From NCBI GenBank assembly GCA_025997755.1, contig BNVA01000002.1:1-39982 (forward strand): DNA of 39,982 bases. Reading direction: 5' to 3'. Below the pieces are notes generated by a model. It was not told the DNA's origin. It did no database searches and worked only from the letters and a program-made list of their open reading frames with translations. Every line of letters begins with the position of its first letter. Positions within the stretch are counted from its first letter, which is position 1. Below are positions 10,708 through 19,232 of this stretch, in pieces. A program made the position numbers and the translations under genes. The stretch comes from Spirochaetia bacterium (GTDB lineage: Bacteria; Spirochaetota; Spirochaetia; Treponematales; Breznakiellaceae).

Positions 10708-10736
10708 AATATACAGAAACATGGGATTTGGAGCAA
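10708..10736 (-). promoter_or_regulatory. Probable sigma70 promoter of the GLUG lipoprotein
   Basis: On the minus strand a TTGCTC -35 (10736-10731) is followed after 17 bp by TATATT (10713-10708). The leader would be about 20-25 nt and contain the AGGAG ribosome site. The -35 matches consensus only at TTG, so the call rests mainly on the -10 box and spacing. Confidence 0.4.
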
Positions 10737-10742
10737 GCAAAC

Positions 10743-10763
10743 CGTGAATTAATCGTGAATTAA
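10743..10763. repeat. Two 10-bp direct repeats at 11-bp period
   Basis: CGTGAATTAA occurs twice (10743-10752 and 10754-10763), separated by one T. The copies sit one helical turn apart in the divergent region between the lipoprotein and the CsgG-like gene, just upstream of the lipoprotein promoter. The arrangement suits a tandem regulator site, but no regulator is identified. Confidence 0.5.
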
Positions 10764-10796
10764 AGAAAAAATCACTAAAAAAAATTGCATTTTATG

Positions 10797-10814
10797 CCGA
10801 TAGTTGAATATCGG
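10797..10814. repeat. Short inverted repeat upstream of the CsgG-like gene
   Basis: CCGATA and TATCGG form a perfect 6-bp inverted repeat with a 6-base loop, directly before a TATAAA (10815-10820) that could be the -10 of the CsgG-like gene. It may be an operator; there is no other support. Confidence 0.3.
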
Positions 10815-10881
10815 TATAAAAAAACCGGTTTAATTGAATTTTTAAAATTGCCTTTTTGGGCAAATTAATAAGGGGAATGTT

Positions 10882-11691
10882 ATGAAAAAGTACAAGCTGA
10901 GTTTTATTCGTATCGCGGCGGCTGTCGCGTTTCTGTTGGTTTTACCGGTGATTAACGCACAGGCGGGCGGCAGTAAAAGCGATAGCTCTGAGGTTCTGGT
11001 ACAGCGTGTAGATAATAACAATCTTATACGTCTGCGCATATACATTGATGCGCGTCCTGCAGGCTCTTTGAAGGTTGGCGAGACCAGTACTTACAAAGTA
11101 AAAAACGGTCCGCACACAATCCGTGCCGCTTTTGAGGATTATCAGGCAAGGACTACAGAAGTTACCCAGTTTACCGCCTATAATTCACGCCATCTTTTTA
11201 CGGTAACAGATGAATCTATCGTCGCCGTAGGACAGGAACAGCTTAGGCCCGATACAACGAATGTATCCGCTTCAACTGCTGTGCTGAGCGAACCGGTATT
11301 GCCCAATCTTGATGCGGCAGTGCGAAACTCATTTGAGAAAACAATAAAAGACCTTAAAAAGAAGGCTAAAATTGCAGTAATTAACGTTGATGCCGACAAT
11401 GTTCCCGAAGGCGACTATGTATTGGAAGAATTGACCTATCTATCTGTTCAATCAAACAAGAACTTCCAAGTTATTGACCGCAGAACTATTGATGCCTTTA
11501 GAGCAAGAAACTCCATAGGTGTACCGACCTACGATAATGATTTTATGTTGATCGGTTTGGGACAGCTTTTAGGTGCCGATATTGTAATAAGCGGCAGACT
11601 GGACGGACCCGGAGATTTACGGCGGCTTCGTGTAAAAGCGTTGGATGTGGAGAAACGCCAGCTTGTAGGTGATTCGAGCGAGAAAATATAA
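10882..11691 (+). CDS. CsgG/LpoB-like periplasmic protein
   Basis: 269 residues. A signal peptide is evident at residues 1-28, ending VINAQAGG. The middle region (about 35-110) resembles a PEGA-like carboxypeptidase-regulatory fold: RLRIYIDARPAGSLKVGETSTYKV, then GPHTIRAAFEDYQ. From about residue 160 the pattern KIAVINVDADN, YVLEELTYLSVQSNKNFQVIDRR and GQLLGADIVISGRL is that of the CsgG/FlgO/LpoB group, outer-envelope proteins that assemble secretion pores or activate peptidoglycan synthases. There is no lipobox cysteine, so this is probably a soluble periplasmic member. The start has an AGGGG ribosome site seven bases upstream. The gene ends just before an intrinsic terminator, so it is likely monocistronic. 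The partner process is unknown. Confidence 0.8.
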   Translation: MKKYKLSFIRIAAAVAFLLVLPVINAQAGGSKSDSSEVLVQRVDNNNLIRLRIYIDARPAGSLKVGETSTYKVKNGPHTIRAAFEDYQARTTEVTQFTAYNSRHLFTVTDESIVAVGQEQLRPDTTNVSASTAVLSEPVLPNLDAAVRNSFEKTIKDLKKKAKIAVINVDADNVPEGDYVLEELTYLSVQSNKNFQVIDRRTIDAFRARNSIGVPTYDNDFMLIGLGQLLGADIVISGRLDGPGDLRRLRVKALDVEKRQLVGDSSEKI

Positions 11692-11697
11692 AAAACG

Positions 11698-11728
11698 GCG
11701 GCTGTTATCGACAGCCGCTTTTTTTTTT
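11698..11728 (+). terminator. Intrinsic terminator after the CsgG-like gene
   Basis: A perfect 8-bp stem (GCGGCTGT/ACAGCCGC) with loop TATCG is followed by ten T residues. It begins seven bases after the stop codon. The right half also carries the -35 box of the next gene. Confidence 0.93.
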
Positions 11729-11736
11729 GCTATATT
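11708..11736 (+). promoter_or_regulatory. Promoter of the nucleotidyltransferase, embedded in the terminator
   Basis: TCGACA (11708-11713, five of six consensus) and TATATT (11731-11736, five of six) are separated by exactly 17 bp. The -10 ends six bases before the ATG at 11743, so transcription should start at or within a base or two of the ATG. No Shine-Dalgarno is present, consistent with a leaderless mRNA. Confidence 0.6.
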
Positions 11737-11742
11737 AAAAAA

Positions 11743-12654
11743 ATGAATAAACCTATCCTTGTAGTTTTGGCAGCCGGTATGGGCAGCCGTTACGGCGGTC
11801 TTAAACAAATGGACAAAATAGGCGCGGACAGAGAAGCTATTTTAGACTACTCCGTTTTTGATGCCCTGCGTTCCGGCTTCGGTAAGATTGTATTTGTTAT
11901 ACGCCATGATATTGAAAAAGATTTTAACGATATAGTGCTTTCCCGAATGGGCGATTCATTCTTCTACGAAATAGCTTTCCAAGATTTAGATACGTTGATT
12001 CCGCCTGCGGTTTTTGAAAATTCACGCAAAGCCGGACGAACAAAACCATGGGGCACGGCGCACGCTCTTTTGTGCGCTAAAAGCGTTATTGACGCACCTT
12101 TTGCCGTGATCAATGCCGATGATTTTTACGGCAGAGATGCCTACACAGTTATGGGAGAATTTTTGCGTACGCCGCAGATCAAAGAAGGAGCCATTGTTCC
12201 CTACCAGCTTGAACAAACTTTAAGTCCTTCGGGAACGGTAACAAGGGGCATTTGCGGAGTAAAAGGCGGCTTTTTGACATCGGTTGACGAGCTTTTGCTG
12301 TTAGAAAAAGAAGGGAATTCAATATTTAACACCGAACCGGACGGATCAAAACGATTTTTAGATGCAAATACACCGGTTTCCATGAATTTTTGGGGCTTTC
12401 CATCGGAAATATTCCCCGAGCTTGAAAAATATTTTGATGATTTCTTAAAAACTCAAGGTGCTGAGCAAAAAAGTGAATGTTATCTGCCCAAGGCAGCCGA
12501 CCATTTTATAAAAAACGGCAAACTTTCCTTCCGTGTTCTGCAGGCAAACTCCGAATGGTTCGGAGTAACCTACAAAGAAGACCGCGATACGGCGGCTAGG
12601 CGGGTAGCGGAGCTTACAAAACAAGGTGCATACCCGCCCGTACTTTGGAAATAG
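11743..12654 (+). CDS. Sugar-nucleotidyltransferase-like protein
   Basis: 303 residues with the nucleotide-binding signature LAAGMGSRYGGLKQMDKIG at residues 9-27, as in NTP_transferase enzymes that join a nucleoside triphosphate to a phosphorylated sugar or similar. An acidic metal-binding stretch VINADDFYGRDAY follows near residue 125, and CGVKGGF and the SMNFWGFP region complete the fold. The activated substrate cannot be named, because the family covers several sugars and polyols. The ATG at 11743 has no ribosome-binding site but is preceded at the correct distance by a -35/-10 promoter. Neighbours give no pathway context. The gene ends 10 bp from the convergent lipoprotein. Confidence 0.85.
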   Translation: MNKPILVVLAAGMGSRYGGLKQMDKIGADREAILDYSVFDALRSGFGKIVFVIRHDIEKDFNDIVLSRMGDSFFYEIAFQDLDTLIPPAVFENSRKAGRTKPWGTAHALLCAKSVIDAPFAVINADDFYGRDAYTVMGEFLRTPQIKEGAIVPYQLEQTLSPSGTVTRGICGVKGGFLTSVDELLLLEKEGNSIFNTEPDGSKRFLDANTPVSMNFWGFPSEIFPELEKYFDDFLKTQGAEQKSECYLPKAADHFIKNGKLSFRVLQANSEWFGVTYKEDRDTAARRVAELTKQGAYPPVLWK

Positions 12655-12664
12655 CCGCCATCGC

Positions 12665-14473
12665 TCAATCGACAGGATCCGCGGCGGAGCTTGCCGCCGT
12701 GTTTAATGCCGTTATGATAATATTCTGCCCATTAGAGTAATTCCCCAAAAAATAGCCTCCGCCGTATGCGCCGAAAATTGACGTGCCTTTTGTGCTTTCC
12801 GTTAGGGCATCGCTTTCATTGTCATTAAGAAATAACGCATCTATGTTTGCGCTTGTTGCTGTGTTGTCTATTACAGTTCCATTATCGTTTAATCCTGTAA
12901 TATATGCCGTGTTAGACGAAAATATTATTTTATGCAGGTCACTACTGCCGCTTGTACCGGCGCATTTGCTTAAAACAATAGTCCCGCCGCCTGAAACATC
13001 TATTCCAACATTATCCAAAGTCAATTCTCCGCTTTTTGTATTTGTACTTCCTATGGTGAGCGAGGCGGATTCAAAACCTTTTAAAACCGGAGCGCTTCCT
13101 GTTCCTGTGATACAATTTCGTCCTATTGTTACACTTGTAGTCCCCTCGCCGCCTGCCTGCCAGCCGTCCGCACCGGTAATAACGGAATGTTCCATTATTA
13201 CACTTCCCGATCCGGCAAGTTTTGCGCCCTCTGTTCCGCCTGAGTTATGCAGGACAAGACTATCGCCTGCGCCTAAATAAATCTCCCCGTTATTCGTAAA
13301 TGTTTTTCCGGCAGGAACACCAATACCAAGCGAACAGGTCATTGAGATCACCTGCCCGTTTGACAAAGTTGTATCATCGTTTAAAATCCATACACCTTCG
13401 GAAACATCTGAAAATACAAGATCAATATCGGAATGAGGGGCAAATGGATTTGTATTACCCTTGTTGAATGTTATTGTTTTGCCGTTTGAATCGTTAATCG
13501 AATGAATATTTAAAACCGCGCTTGCGGGAACAATAATGTTATCTGCAAGTTTTGCTACATTTAACAAAAGCAGTACGGCATTTTTACCAAGTTTGACTGT
13601 TACGCCGCTTTTATTTGAAATACTCACAAACGATGAGAACACTCCGTTTACCACAAGCTGTGACAATGCAGGGAAATCTTTACCCTCTCCTGAAAAAACG
13701 CCGTCTACCGTAAGCGTGTGCAAATTTGGAAAAGCCGCATTACCCGTACTAAGGATTATCCCTTTTGGTACGATAAGCGCTTCCGCCGTTTCCGGCGTAC
13801 TGCAGTTTAAATGAATACTTCTGTTTTCATTTGTAAATTCTTTTGCGATCTCTATTGCAGCGCTTGGGGAAACGCTGATTGTACCGCTTAAAAAATTTCC
13901 ATCCCCGCTAAAACTTATAACCTCGGAAAGATTTTCCGCTTTTAAATCTTTGCTTGTATATGCTAATAGGCTGCCCCTTTTAAAAGTAATTGTTGTTCCA
14001 AGCCCTGTTACATTGTCCTTTGTATCAATCATAAAATTACACAAATTTTCCGCTATTAACGTGCCCTGTACATCAACAGAACCCTTATCACGAGCCGTAA
14101 AATCGCCTGAGTAAAAAAAGACCGTTCCATCCGGCTCAACTGTTAATTTGTTTGTCTTTGCAATAAAGTTTTGAGTTCCGCTCAAGTACAATGTTTTTTT
14201 TGCAGGTACGCTTATTGAATCCTGCAGGGTTGATTTGTAGACTATCGCGTTATACGCGGAATTCTCTGTATCGGCGAGCCATGCTTTCAATTCCGCCTCG
14301 TTAGACGCAATTAAAGCGTCATTAGGCGGTGAGAATGTTTCCTCGTTAGTTTCATAAACGATCTGTACGTCAGGCGATGCCGCGTTTTCACAAGCAGTAA
14401 TAAAGAACGCCGGTAAAATAAAAGCCGTTATCAATACAAAAAATAACGGATTAGAAATGGAAACCTTTTTCAT
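12665..14473 (-). CDS. Lipoprotein with repetitive beta-helix-like body
   Basis: 602 residues from the ATG at 14473, which has GGAGGA about ten bases upstream; the frame is open 14 codons further but without a ribosome site. The signal peptide ends with lipobox ITAC, so lipid attachment is expected. After a short segment mentioning ASNEAELKAWLADTENSAY, a pattern seen at the start of secreted pectate-lyase-like folds, the rest is a series of short beta repeats rich in Gly, Asn, Ser and Thr, such as LTVEPDGTVFFYSGDF, AAIEIAKEF and LTVDGVFSGEG. No catalytic motif is recognisable. It is related in style, not in obvious sequence, to the other lipoprotein of this window. A surface structural or adhesive role is inferred. 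Confidence 0.85.
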   Translation of the reverse strand: MKKVSISNPLFFVLITAFILPAFFITACENAASPDVQIVYETNEETFSPPNDALIASNEAELKAWLADTENSAYNAIVYKSTLQDSISVPAKKTLYLSGTQNFIAKTNKLTVEPDGTVFFYSGDFTARDKGSVDVQGTLIAENLCNFMIDTKDNVTGLGTTITFKRGSLLAYTSKDLKAENLSEVISFSGDGNFLSGTISVSPSAAIEIAKEFTNENRSIHLNCSTPETAEALIVPKGIILSTGNAAFPNLHTLTVDGVFSGEGKDFPALSQLVVNGVFSSFVSISNKSGVTVKLGKNAVLLLLNVAKLADNIIVPASAVLNIHSINDSNGKTITFNKGNTNPFAPHSDIDLVFSDVSEGVWILNDDTTLSNGQVISMTCSLGIGVPAGKTFTNNGEIYLGAGDSLVLHNSGGTEGAKLAGSGSVIMEHSVITGADGWQAGGEGTTSVTIGRNCITGTGSAPVLKGFESASLTIGSTNTKSGELTLDNVGIDVSGGGTIVLSKCAGTSGSSDLHKIIFSSNTAYITGLNDNGTVIDNTATSANIDALFLNDNESDALTESTKGTSIFGAYGGGYFLGNYSNGQNIIITALNTAASSAADPVD

Positions 14474-14570
14474 AATAAAATATTCCTCCGCAGTGCAAAA
14501 AAAATCACGACGCATACGCGGCGCGTTAAAGATATTACGGCGCAGTTTTGCACTATGCTTTTATCCGGCT

Positions 14571-14599
14571 TTATAAAAATAAAGAAAGTGTGATATAAT
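14571..14599 (+). promoter_or_regulatory. Sigma70 promoter of the aminotransferase
   Basis: TTATAA (14571-14576) and a perfect TATAAT (14594-14599) are 17 bp apart. The predicted start lies about 14 bases before the ATG, leaving room for the AGGAGG ribosome site. Confidence 0.65.
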
Positions 14600-14619
14600 A
14601 ACTAAATCAGGAGGCTTAT

Positions 14620-15813
14620 ATGGCTTTAGCAAATTATGTACGCGATTCGCTTGCAGGATCGTCTATGATACGAAAGATGTTTGAAGAAGGGATCGCCTTA
14701 AAAAAACTCCACGGGGAGAACAATGTTTTTGATTTCTCATTAGGGAACCCCGACCTTGAACCGCCTCCCGCTTTTCACAAGACACTCGTAAAATTGACAA
14801 CGGAAGACGCGAAAGGTTCACACGGATATATGCCTAACGCGGGATACAAAGACGTGCGCGATGCGCTTGCAAAAAAAGCATCGCGTGAGCATAAGGCGCC
14901 GCTTACAGGCGATCAAATTATAATGTCCGTAGGAGCGGCGGGCGGGCTTAACTGCGTGTTTAAAGCAATTTTAAATCCGGGGGATGAAGTTGTTGTAAGC
15001 AGTCCGTTTTTTATGGAATACCGCACATATACGGCAAATCACGGCGGAAAACTAGTTGAGGTTAAATCTTTAGACGACTTTAATCTTGATGTGGACGCTA
15101 TTAAAAAAAATCTTTCGCCTAATACTGCTGCGGTGCTGATAAACTCTCCGCACAACCCAACGGGGCGCGTTTACCCGCAGCAAACCATAGCGGCATTGTC
15201 GGCGGCGCTGCTTGAACATGGCAAAAAAACAGGGCGTTACCCCTACCTTGTAGCCGACGAACCTTATCGCGAAATTGTTTACGGCAATATTGAAGTACCG
15301 CCTGTACTTTCCGTATACCCTAATTCAATATCGGTAACATCATACTCAAAGAGCCTTTCCCTGCCGGGTGAGCGTATCGGTTATGTAGCGGTGAATTCTG
15401 CCGCAGATGATGCTGAAAATCTGATTGCGGGCATCATTTGGGCTACGCGGGTATTGGGGTTTGTCAACGCACCCGCCCTTATGCAGCTCGCAGTAGCGCA
15501 ATTAACCGGAGAAAAGGTGGCTGTTGAAATTTATGACAGGCGCAGGGCTGCGTTTAAAAAGGTGTTGGACGAAGCCGGTCTGCGTTATGCCGAGCCTGAA
15601 GGCGCTTTTTACATTTTCTGCAAAGCGCCCGCGAAAGACGGAGTTTGCGACGATAAGGCGTTCTCCACACATCTAAAAAAATTCCTGATACTCGGAGTTC
15701 CCGGTTCCAGTTTCGGTGCGCCCGGCTGGCTGCGTTTTGCCTACTGTGTGAACGAGGAAACTATCAAATCCTCCGGCGCAGCCTTCAAAAAAGCCATGGC
15801 GGAGTGGGTGTAA
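14620..15813 (+). CDS. PLP-dependent class I/II aminotransferase
   Basis: 397-residue fold-type I aminotransferase of the aspartate/aromatic group. Landmarks are FSLGNPDLEPPP (substrate arm), SVGAAGGLNCVFKAILNPGDEV (cofactor phosphate region), LINSPHNPTGRVY, VADEPYREIVY, and SYSKSLSLPGERIGYVA with Lys244 as the Schiff-base lysine. The cytosolic enzyme would swap an amino group between an amino acid and a 2-oxoacid; the sequence does not fix which pair. The start has AGGAGG six bases upstream and a good promoter. The stop is directly adjacent to the convergent mutS2 stop, with no bases between. Confidence 0.92.
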   Translation: MALANYVRDSLAGSSMIRKMFEEGIALKKLHGENNVFDFSLGNPDLEPPPAFHKTLVKLTTEDAKGSHGYMPNAGYKDVRDALAKKASREHKAPLTGDQIIMSVGAAGGLNCVFKAILNPGDEVVVSSPFFMEYRTYTANHGGKLVEVKSLDDFNLDVDAIKKNLSPNTAAVLINSPHNPTGRVYPQQTIAALSAALLEHGKKTGRYPYLVADEPYREIVYGNIEVPPVLSVYPNSISVTSYSKSLSLPGERIGYVAVNSAADDAENLIAGIIWATRVLGFVNAPALMQLAVAQLTGEKVAVEIYDRRRAAFKKVLDEAGLRYAEPEGAFYIFCKAPAKDGVCDDKAFSTHLKKFLILGVPGSSFGAPGWLRFAYCVNEETIKSSGAAFKKAMAEWV

Positions 15814-18183
15814 CTACGCCAACACAACTTCCGTTCTGCCGAAGCCGCCAAGTTCGGGGCGCGAAAAATAGTAGTCGGCTATGACAGGGGAGTTTCGTAG
15901 GTATTCGTGGACGCCTTTTTGAAGGATTCCATCGCCCTTTCCGTGAATTACGGAAAATTCGTGCATTCCGCCGGCAAGCGCTGCATCGATCTGTTTTTGC
16001 AGGGTTTCCAGAGCGGGCTGTAGGCGCATTCCCCGTACATTCAATTCCAATACTGCGGGTGAGTGTTCCGCATAGTCAACGCTTACCTGCGGAGCGGATT
16101 TTTGAATGGTATCCGGTTTAACCGGAATAAGCTCGGTTTCGCTAAAAAAAAGTGAGACACCGCCAACTTCAACAAGCCAATTTCCCTTTTTTGCCTTTTT
16201 TTTGACAAGCCCCTGCAATCTTTTTGCCCCTGCAAGTACATGAACGCCTGCGGCAATCGGTATTTTGGGTTCCGAATCAGAATTATTTTCGGTTTTTTCC
16301 TTTTCAAGGGCGGCTTCTTGGGTTTCCAAGCGGAATTTTTCAAGTTCAGACTCTTCATTTTCAACGCTTTCATCGAGTTTACGCAAAAATTCTTTTACTT
16401 TTAATGTTTCTTCACGCGAAATGCCGTTTTCTTTTAGTTCACGGACAAGATTTTCAAGCGTTTTACGGCTTTCACCAAGCAAACCCCGCAAATTGCCTAC
16501 GGCTCCCGCCTTAATCTCAGTTTCCTTCTGACGTAACCTTAGCTCCCGCAAATCCGCTTTCCGGATTTGTTCCCTTAATTCGTCTTCGCGCTCCTTGAAC
16601 CTCTGCGCTGTTTTATCCGCCTCTAAATGTTTTTCTTTTAAACCTGCGATAAGGGCTGAAACATCGGCGCGTCCTGACTCAAGATATTTTCTCGCCGCCT
16701 CTACAAGTTCGTTTTCCAAGCCGTAGTGCAGTGCGATGTCCAGAGCGCGGCTTTCGCCCGGTACGCCCATCACTATACGGTAGCTTGGGGAGAGCGTGGC
16801 GCTGTCAAAATCGACGGATGCGTTTTCCACGCCGCTATGCGTCCAGCCGTAATTTTTTAAAACACTGTGGTGTGTGGTAACTATGCTGCGGCATTTTTTT
16901 TCGATAAAGTGATCGAGTATCGCCATTGCAAGGGCGCTGCCTTCGGATGGATCTGTACCGGAACATAGCTCATCAAGCAAGACAAGGGATCGAGCCGTTG
17001 ACGATTTGATGATAAACGCGATACTGCTTATATGCGCGGAAAATGTTGAAAGCGATTGGCTCAAACTTTGATCGTCGCCTATGTCGGCAAAAATATTGTC
17101 GAAAACCGGTAAGATGGTTCCTTCTGCGGCTGGGATTGCAAGCCCCGCCTGATTCATAGTGGCAAGTAACCCGGCTGTTTTTAACGCAGCGGTTTTGCCG
17201 CCTGTGTTTGGTCCTGTAATGATCACAGTCCGTAATGCTCCCATATCAAGATCGATAGGAACCGCGCTTTCGCCTAACAGCGGATGGCGCGCCCTCCGCA
17301 AAAAAAAGCTGCTGCCTGTCTTTGCAAAAATGCCTTTTGTGTTATGCGCATAACGGGCGCGGGCGCGCAGACATTCTATTTCTATGATCTTGTTATGAAA
17401 GTCTGCAAGCGTCCCGTAAAACGGCATAATTTTTTCGGTAAGTTCGCGCATAATGCGGCGCACTTCCGCGTCAAGCGCACGCTGTTCAATAAGCAGATCA
17501 TTATTTTTTTCGACGATGTCTTCCGGCTCAATAAAAATTGTCTGCCCGCCCTGCGAAACATCGTGGACAATACCCTTTATGCGTCCCCGGAAATTAGCCT
17601 TTACCGCGAGTACCAGTCTGCCGTCACGCTGGGAAGGAACATCGGATTGCAGCATACGGCGTGTTTCATCTCTTGTTGTATAAGATGACGCAGCCGCCTG
17701 CAATTCCCTGTTCAACGCCGTTATGCGTTGTTTTATTGCGCGTAATTCCGGCAGGTCGCGCAGCTTTCCGTCTTTATCGATTATGTTAAAAACAAGGGCA
17801 GACACGGCTTTAACATCGGGAATATCCAAAAATAAAACGCCGTCGGTATTTGCCCAGCGGATCAACGCGCCGCCCCGCTCCGCAAAAATGCCTATTCCAA
17901 ACGCTTCTTCGATTGTAAGTGACAACCCTGCAACTTTTAATTTTGGCAGCACTTCGCCAATGGACGGCAGAAATGATTCCGGTTCACTTATGCCCGAATC
18001 AAACAGGGCTGTAAGTTTTGCTGCAATGCTTTTTAAATCATCAATTTTTTGCGGGTCTGTAAGAGGGTTTTCGCCGGATAAAATTTCCCGCGCTTCCTCA
18101 CTCTTTGCCTCCGATGCAAGCCGCATTCGTATTATATCAAATTCAAGAAGTTTAAGTGTTTTTTCCGTTCCGGCAGCTTGCAT
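15814..18183 (-). CDS. mutS2: MutS2 ATPase with Smr domain
   Basis: 789 residues, the usual length of MutS2. The order is: N-terminal core without the mismatch-recognition domain; MutS ATPase with Walker A GPNTGGKT (residues 324-331), the QSLSTFSAH signature near 377-385 and Walker B LVLLDELCSGTDP with Asp404-Glu405; a long charged coiled coil (about 500-640); and a C-terminal Smr domain from about 711 with LNVRGMR and HGKGDGIL. MutS2 acts on branched DNA and, in some bacteria, on collided ribosomes through Smr. The Smr LDxRG box reads LNVRG, a small departure that may affect nuclease activity. A near-perfect promoter lies just upstream and the 5' leader is only about six bases, without a clear Shine-Dalgarno. 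Confidence 0.96.
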   Translation of the reverse strand: MQAAGTEKTLKLLEFDIIRMRLASEAKSEEAREILSGENPLTDPQKIDDLKSIAAKLTALFDSGISEPESFLPSIGEVLPKLKVAGLSLTIEEAFGIGIFAERGGALIRWANTDGVLFLDIPDVKAVSALVFNIIDKDGKLRDLPELRAIKQRITALNRELQAAASSYTTRDETRRMLQSDVPSQRDGRLVLAVKANFRGRIKGIVHDVSQGGQTIFIEPEDIVEKNNDLLIEQRALDAEVRRIMRELTEKIMPFYGTLADFHNKIIEIECLRARARYAHNTKGIFAKTGSSFFLRRARHPLLGESAVPIDLDMGALRTVIITGPNTGGKTAALKTAGLLATMNQAGLAIPAAEGTILPVFDNIFADIGDDQSLSQSLSTFSAHISSIAFIIKSSTARSLVLLDELCSGTDPSEGSALAMAILDHFIEKKCRSIVTTHHSVLKNYGWTHSGVENASVDFDSATLSPSYRIVMGVPGESRALDIALHYGLENELVEAARKYLESGRADVSALIAGLKEKHLEADKTAQRFKEREDELREQIRKADLRELRLRQKETEIKAGAVGNLRGLLGESRKTLENLVRELKENGISREETLKVKEFLRKLDESVENEESELEKFRLETQEAALEKEKTENNSDSEPKIPIAAGVHVLAGAKRLQGLVKKKAKKGNWLVEVGGVSLFFSETELIPVKPDTIQKSAPQVSVDYAEHSPAVLELNVRGMRLQPALETLQKQIDAALAGGMHEFSVIHGKGDGILQKGVHEYLRNSPVIADYYFSRPELGGFGRTEVVLA

Positions 18184-18196
18184 TGATCCACTACAA

Positions 18197-18225
18197 ATTA
18201 TATTTTATATATAGATGTTAGTCAA
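18197..18225 (-). promoter_or_regulatory. Near-consensus promoter of mutS2 inside the start of tonB
   Basis: On the minus strand TTGACT (18225-18220) and TATAAT (18202-18197) are separated by 17 bp. The -35 lies within the first codons of the divergent tonB-like gene. The -10 ends 13 bases before the mutS2 ATG, leaving a leader of about six bases. Confidence 0.75.
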
Positions 18226-18880
18226 AGATTTTCTACGCCGCCCCAGTTACTTTAGGCGATCCGCTATCGGCGTTGTTGTCGCGGCTGCGCATATTGCTTT
18301 GATTTTGCTGCTTGCGGTAAACGATTCTGGTGTTGCCGCAGTGCCGGAAAATGAAAATGTTTTTAAGCTAACCGATATAAGGGAATACACGCCTCCTCCT
18401 GAGCCTGAAAAACTGCCCCCGCCACCCCCCATACAGCCTGTTGTCGAAAAGCCGCTTGTCGTACCTGAGGCTCCGGCGGAGAACTTTATTGAAAGCGATG
18501 AGCCGCTTGAGGAAGTTTCCTCTGTGGAAACAAACACATCCTCCGAAGCCGACTCAAACAGCAGAACCGCAGACGCCGAATATCTGCCTCAAAATAAAAT
18601 TTCACAAAAACCTGAGTTTGACAGAAATGATCTTATAGTTGATTATCCGCCTATAGCCCAGCGTTCCGGCATTGAGGGCATTGTATATCTTGAGTTGTTC
18701 ATAGACAAAGAAGGCTATGTAAGAAAGGTGATTGTTCTAAAGGAAACACCGCCGGGTAAAGGCTTTGGCGAGGCCGCCGTCCGCGCATTCCAGTCCAAGA
18801 AATGTAAACCTGCCAAAGCTAACGGAGAGGCTGTGGCAGTCCGCTACCGCTATCCCGTACGCTTTATATTGAGCAATTAA
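18215..18880 (+). CDS. tonB: TonB-family energy transducer
   Basis: 221 residues with classic TonB architecture: short cytoplasmic start, one membrane anchor at about residues 16-36, a Pro/Glu-rich periplasmic spacer (TPPPEPEKLPPPPPIQPVVEK, then acidic Ser-rich sequence), and a C-terminal TonB domain from about 140 with YPPIAQRSGIEGIVYLELFIDKEGYV and AVRAFQSKKCKPAKANGEAV. TonB links ExbBD proton-motive energy to outer-membrane receptors; no exbB, exbD or receptor gene is in the window. Only 31 bp separate its ATG from that of mutS2. No Shine-Dalgarno is visible; TTGCAT (18178) and TATTTT (18201) at 17-bp spacing could drive a nearly leaderless message. Confidence 0.88.
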   Translation: MLVKDFLRRPSYFRRSAIGVVVAAAHIALILLLAVNDSGVAAVPENENVFKLTDIREYTPPPEPEKLPPPPPIQPVVEKPLVVPEAPAENFIESDEPLEEVSSVETNTSSEADSNSRTADAEYLPQNKISQKPEFDRNDLIVDYPPIAQRSGIEGIVYLELFIDKEGYVRKVIVLKETPPGKGFGEAAVRAFQSKKCKPAKANGEAVAVRYRYPVRFILSN

Positions 18881-18899
18881 TAGTGCCCTTATTTTAGCC

Positions 18900-19232
18900 T
18901 TATTCTTCCAGCAGAATTTCACGTCCTGTATTCAAGATTTCTTTTACAAATGGGTTATCGTTTTCAATCTCAGAAGTTGGAAATGCATTAGGTTCAATAA
19001 GCAAATCTTTGTCATACTTTGTTTTTATATAAAACAGTTCCGACAATACATCCCATGTTCGTCTTGATGCAAAATTTTCGGAGAAAAAACATATATCTAC
19101 ATCACTATCATCGTTATATGTACCTTTTGCATAAGATCCATATATATACACTTTGTCTATCGGTATTTTTGCTTTTACTTCGTTGATGTATTGTCGGACG
19201 ATTCTGTTAACGGTTTCAATGTCAGTAACCAT
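18900..19232 (-). CDS. MNT-type nucleotidyltransferase antitoxin
   Basis: 110-residue minimal nucleotidyltransferase with the signature GSYAKGTYNDDSDVD, matching the family GSxxxGxxxxxSDxD pattern that binds metal and ATP. Proteins of this type neutralise a paired HEPN RNase toxin, in studied systems by AMPylating it. The ATG at 19232 lies 58 bp inside the upstream HEPN gene and has a textbook AAAGGAGGTG site six bases before it (19247-19238), far stronger than anything before the HEPN start. This would favour antitoxin production. The remaining residues are helical and unremarkable. Confidence 0.88.
   Translation of the reverse strand: MVTDIETVNRIVRQYINEVKAKIPIDKVYIYGSYAKGTYNDDSDVDICFFSENFASRRTWDVLSELFYIKTKYDKDLLIEPNAFPTSEIENDNPFVKEILNTGREILLEE

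Noticed and set aside
12783..13280. 165-codon plus-strand frame opposite the second lipoprotein
   Set aside because: Low-complexity antisense translation; the opposite strand has a signal peptide, lipobox and ribosome site.
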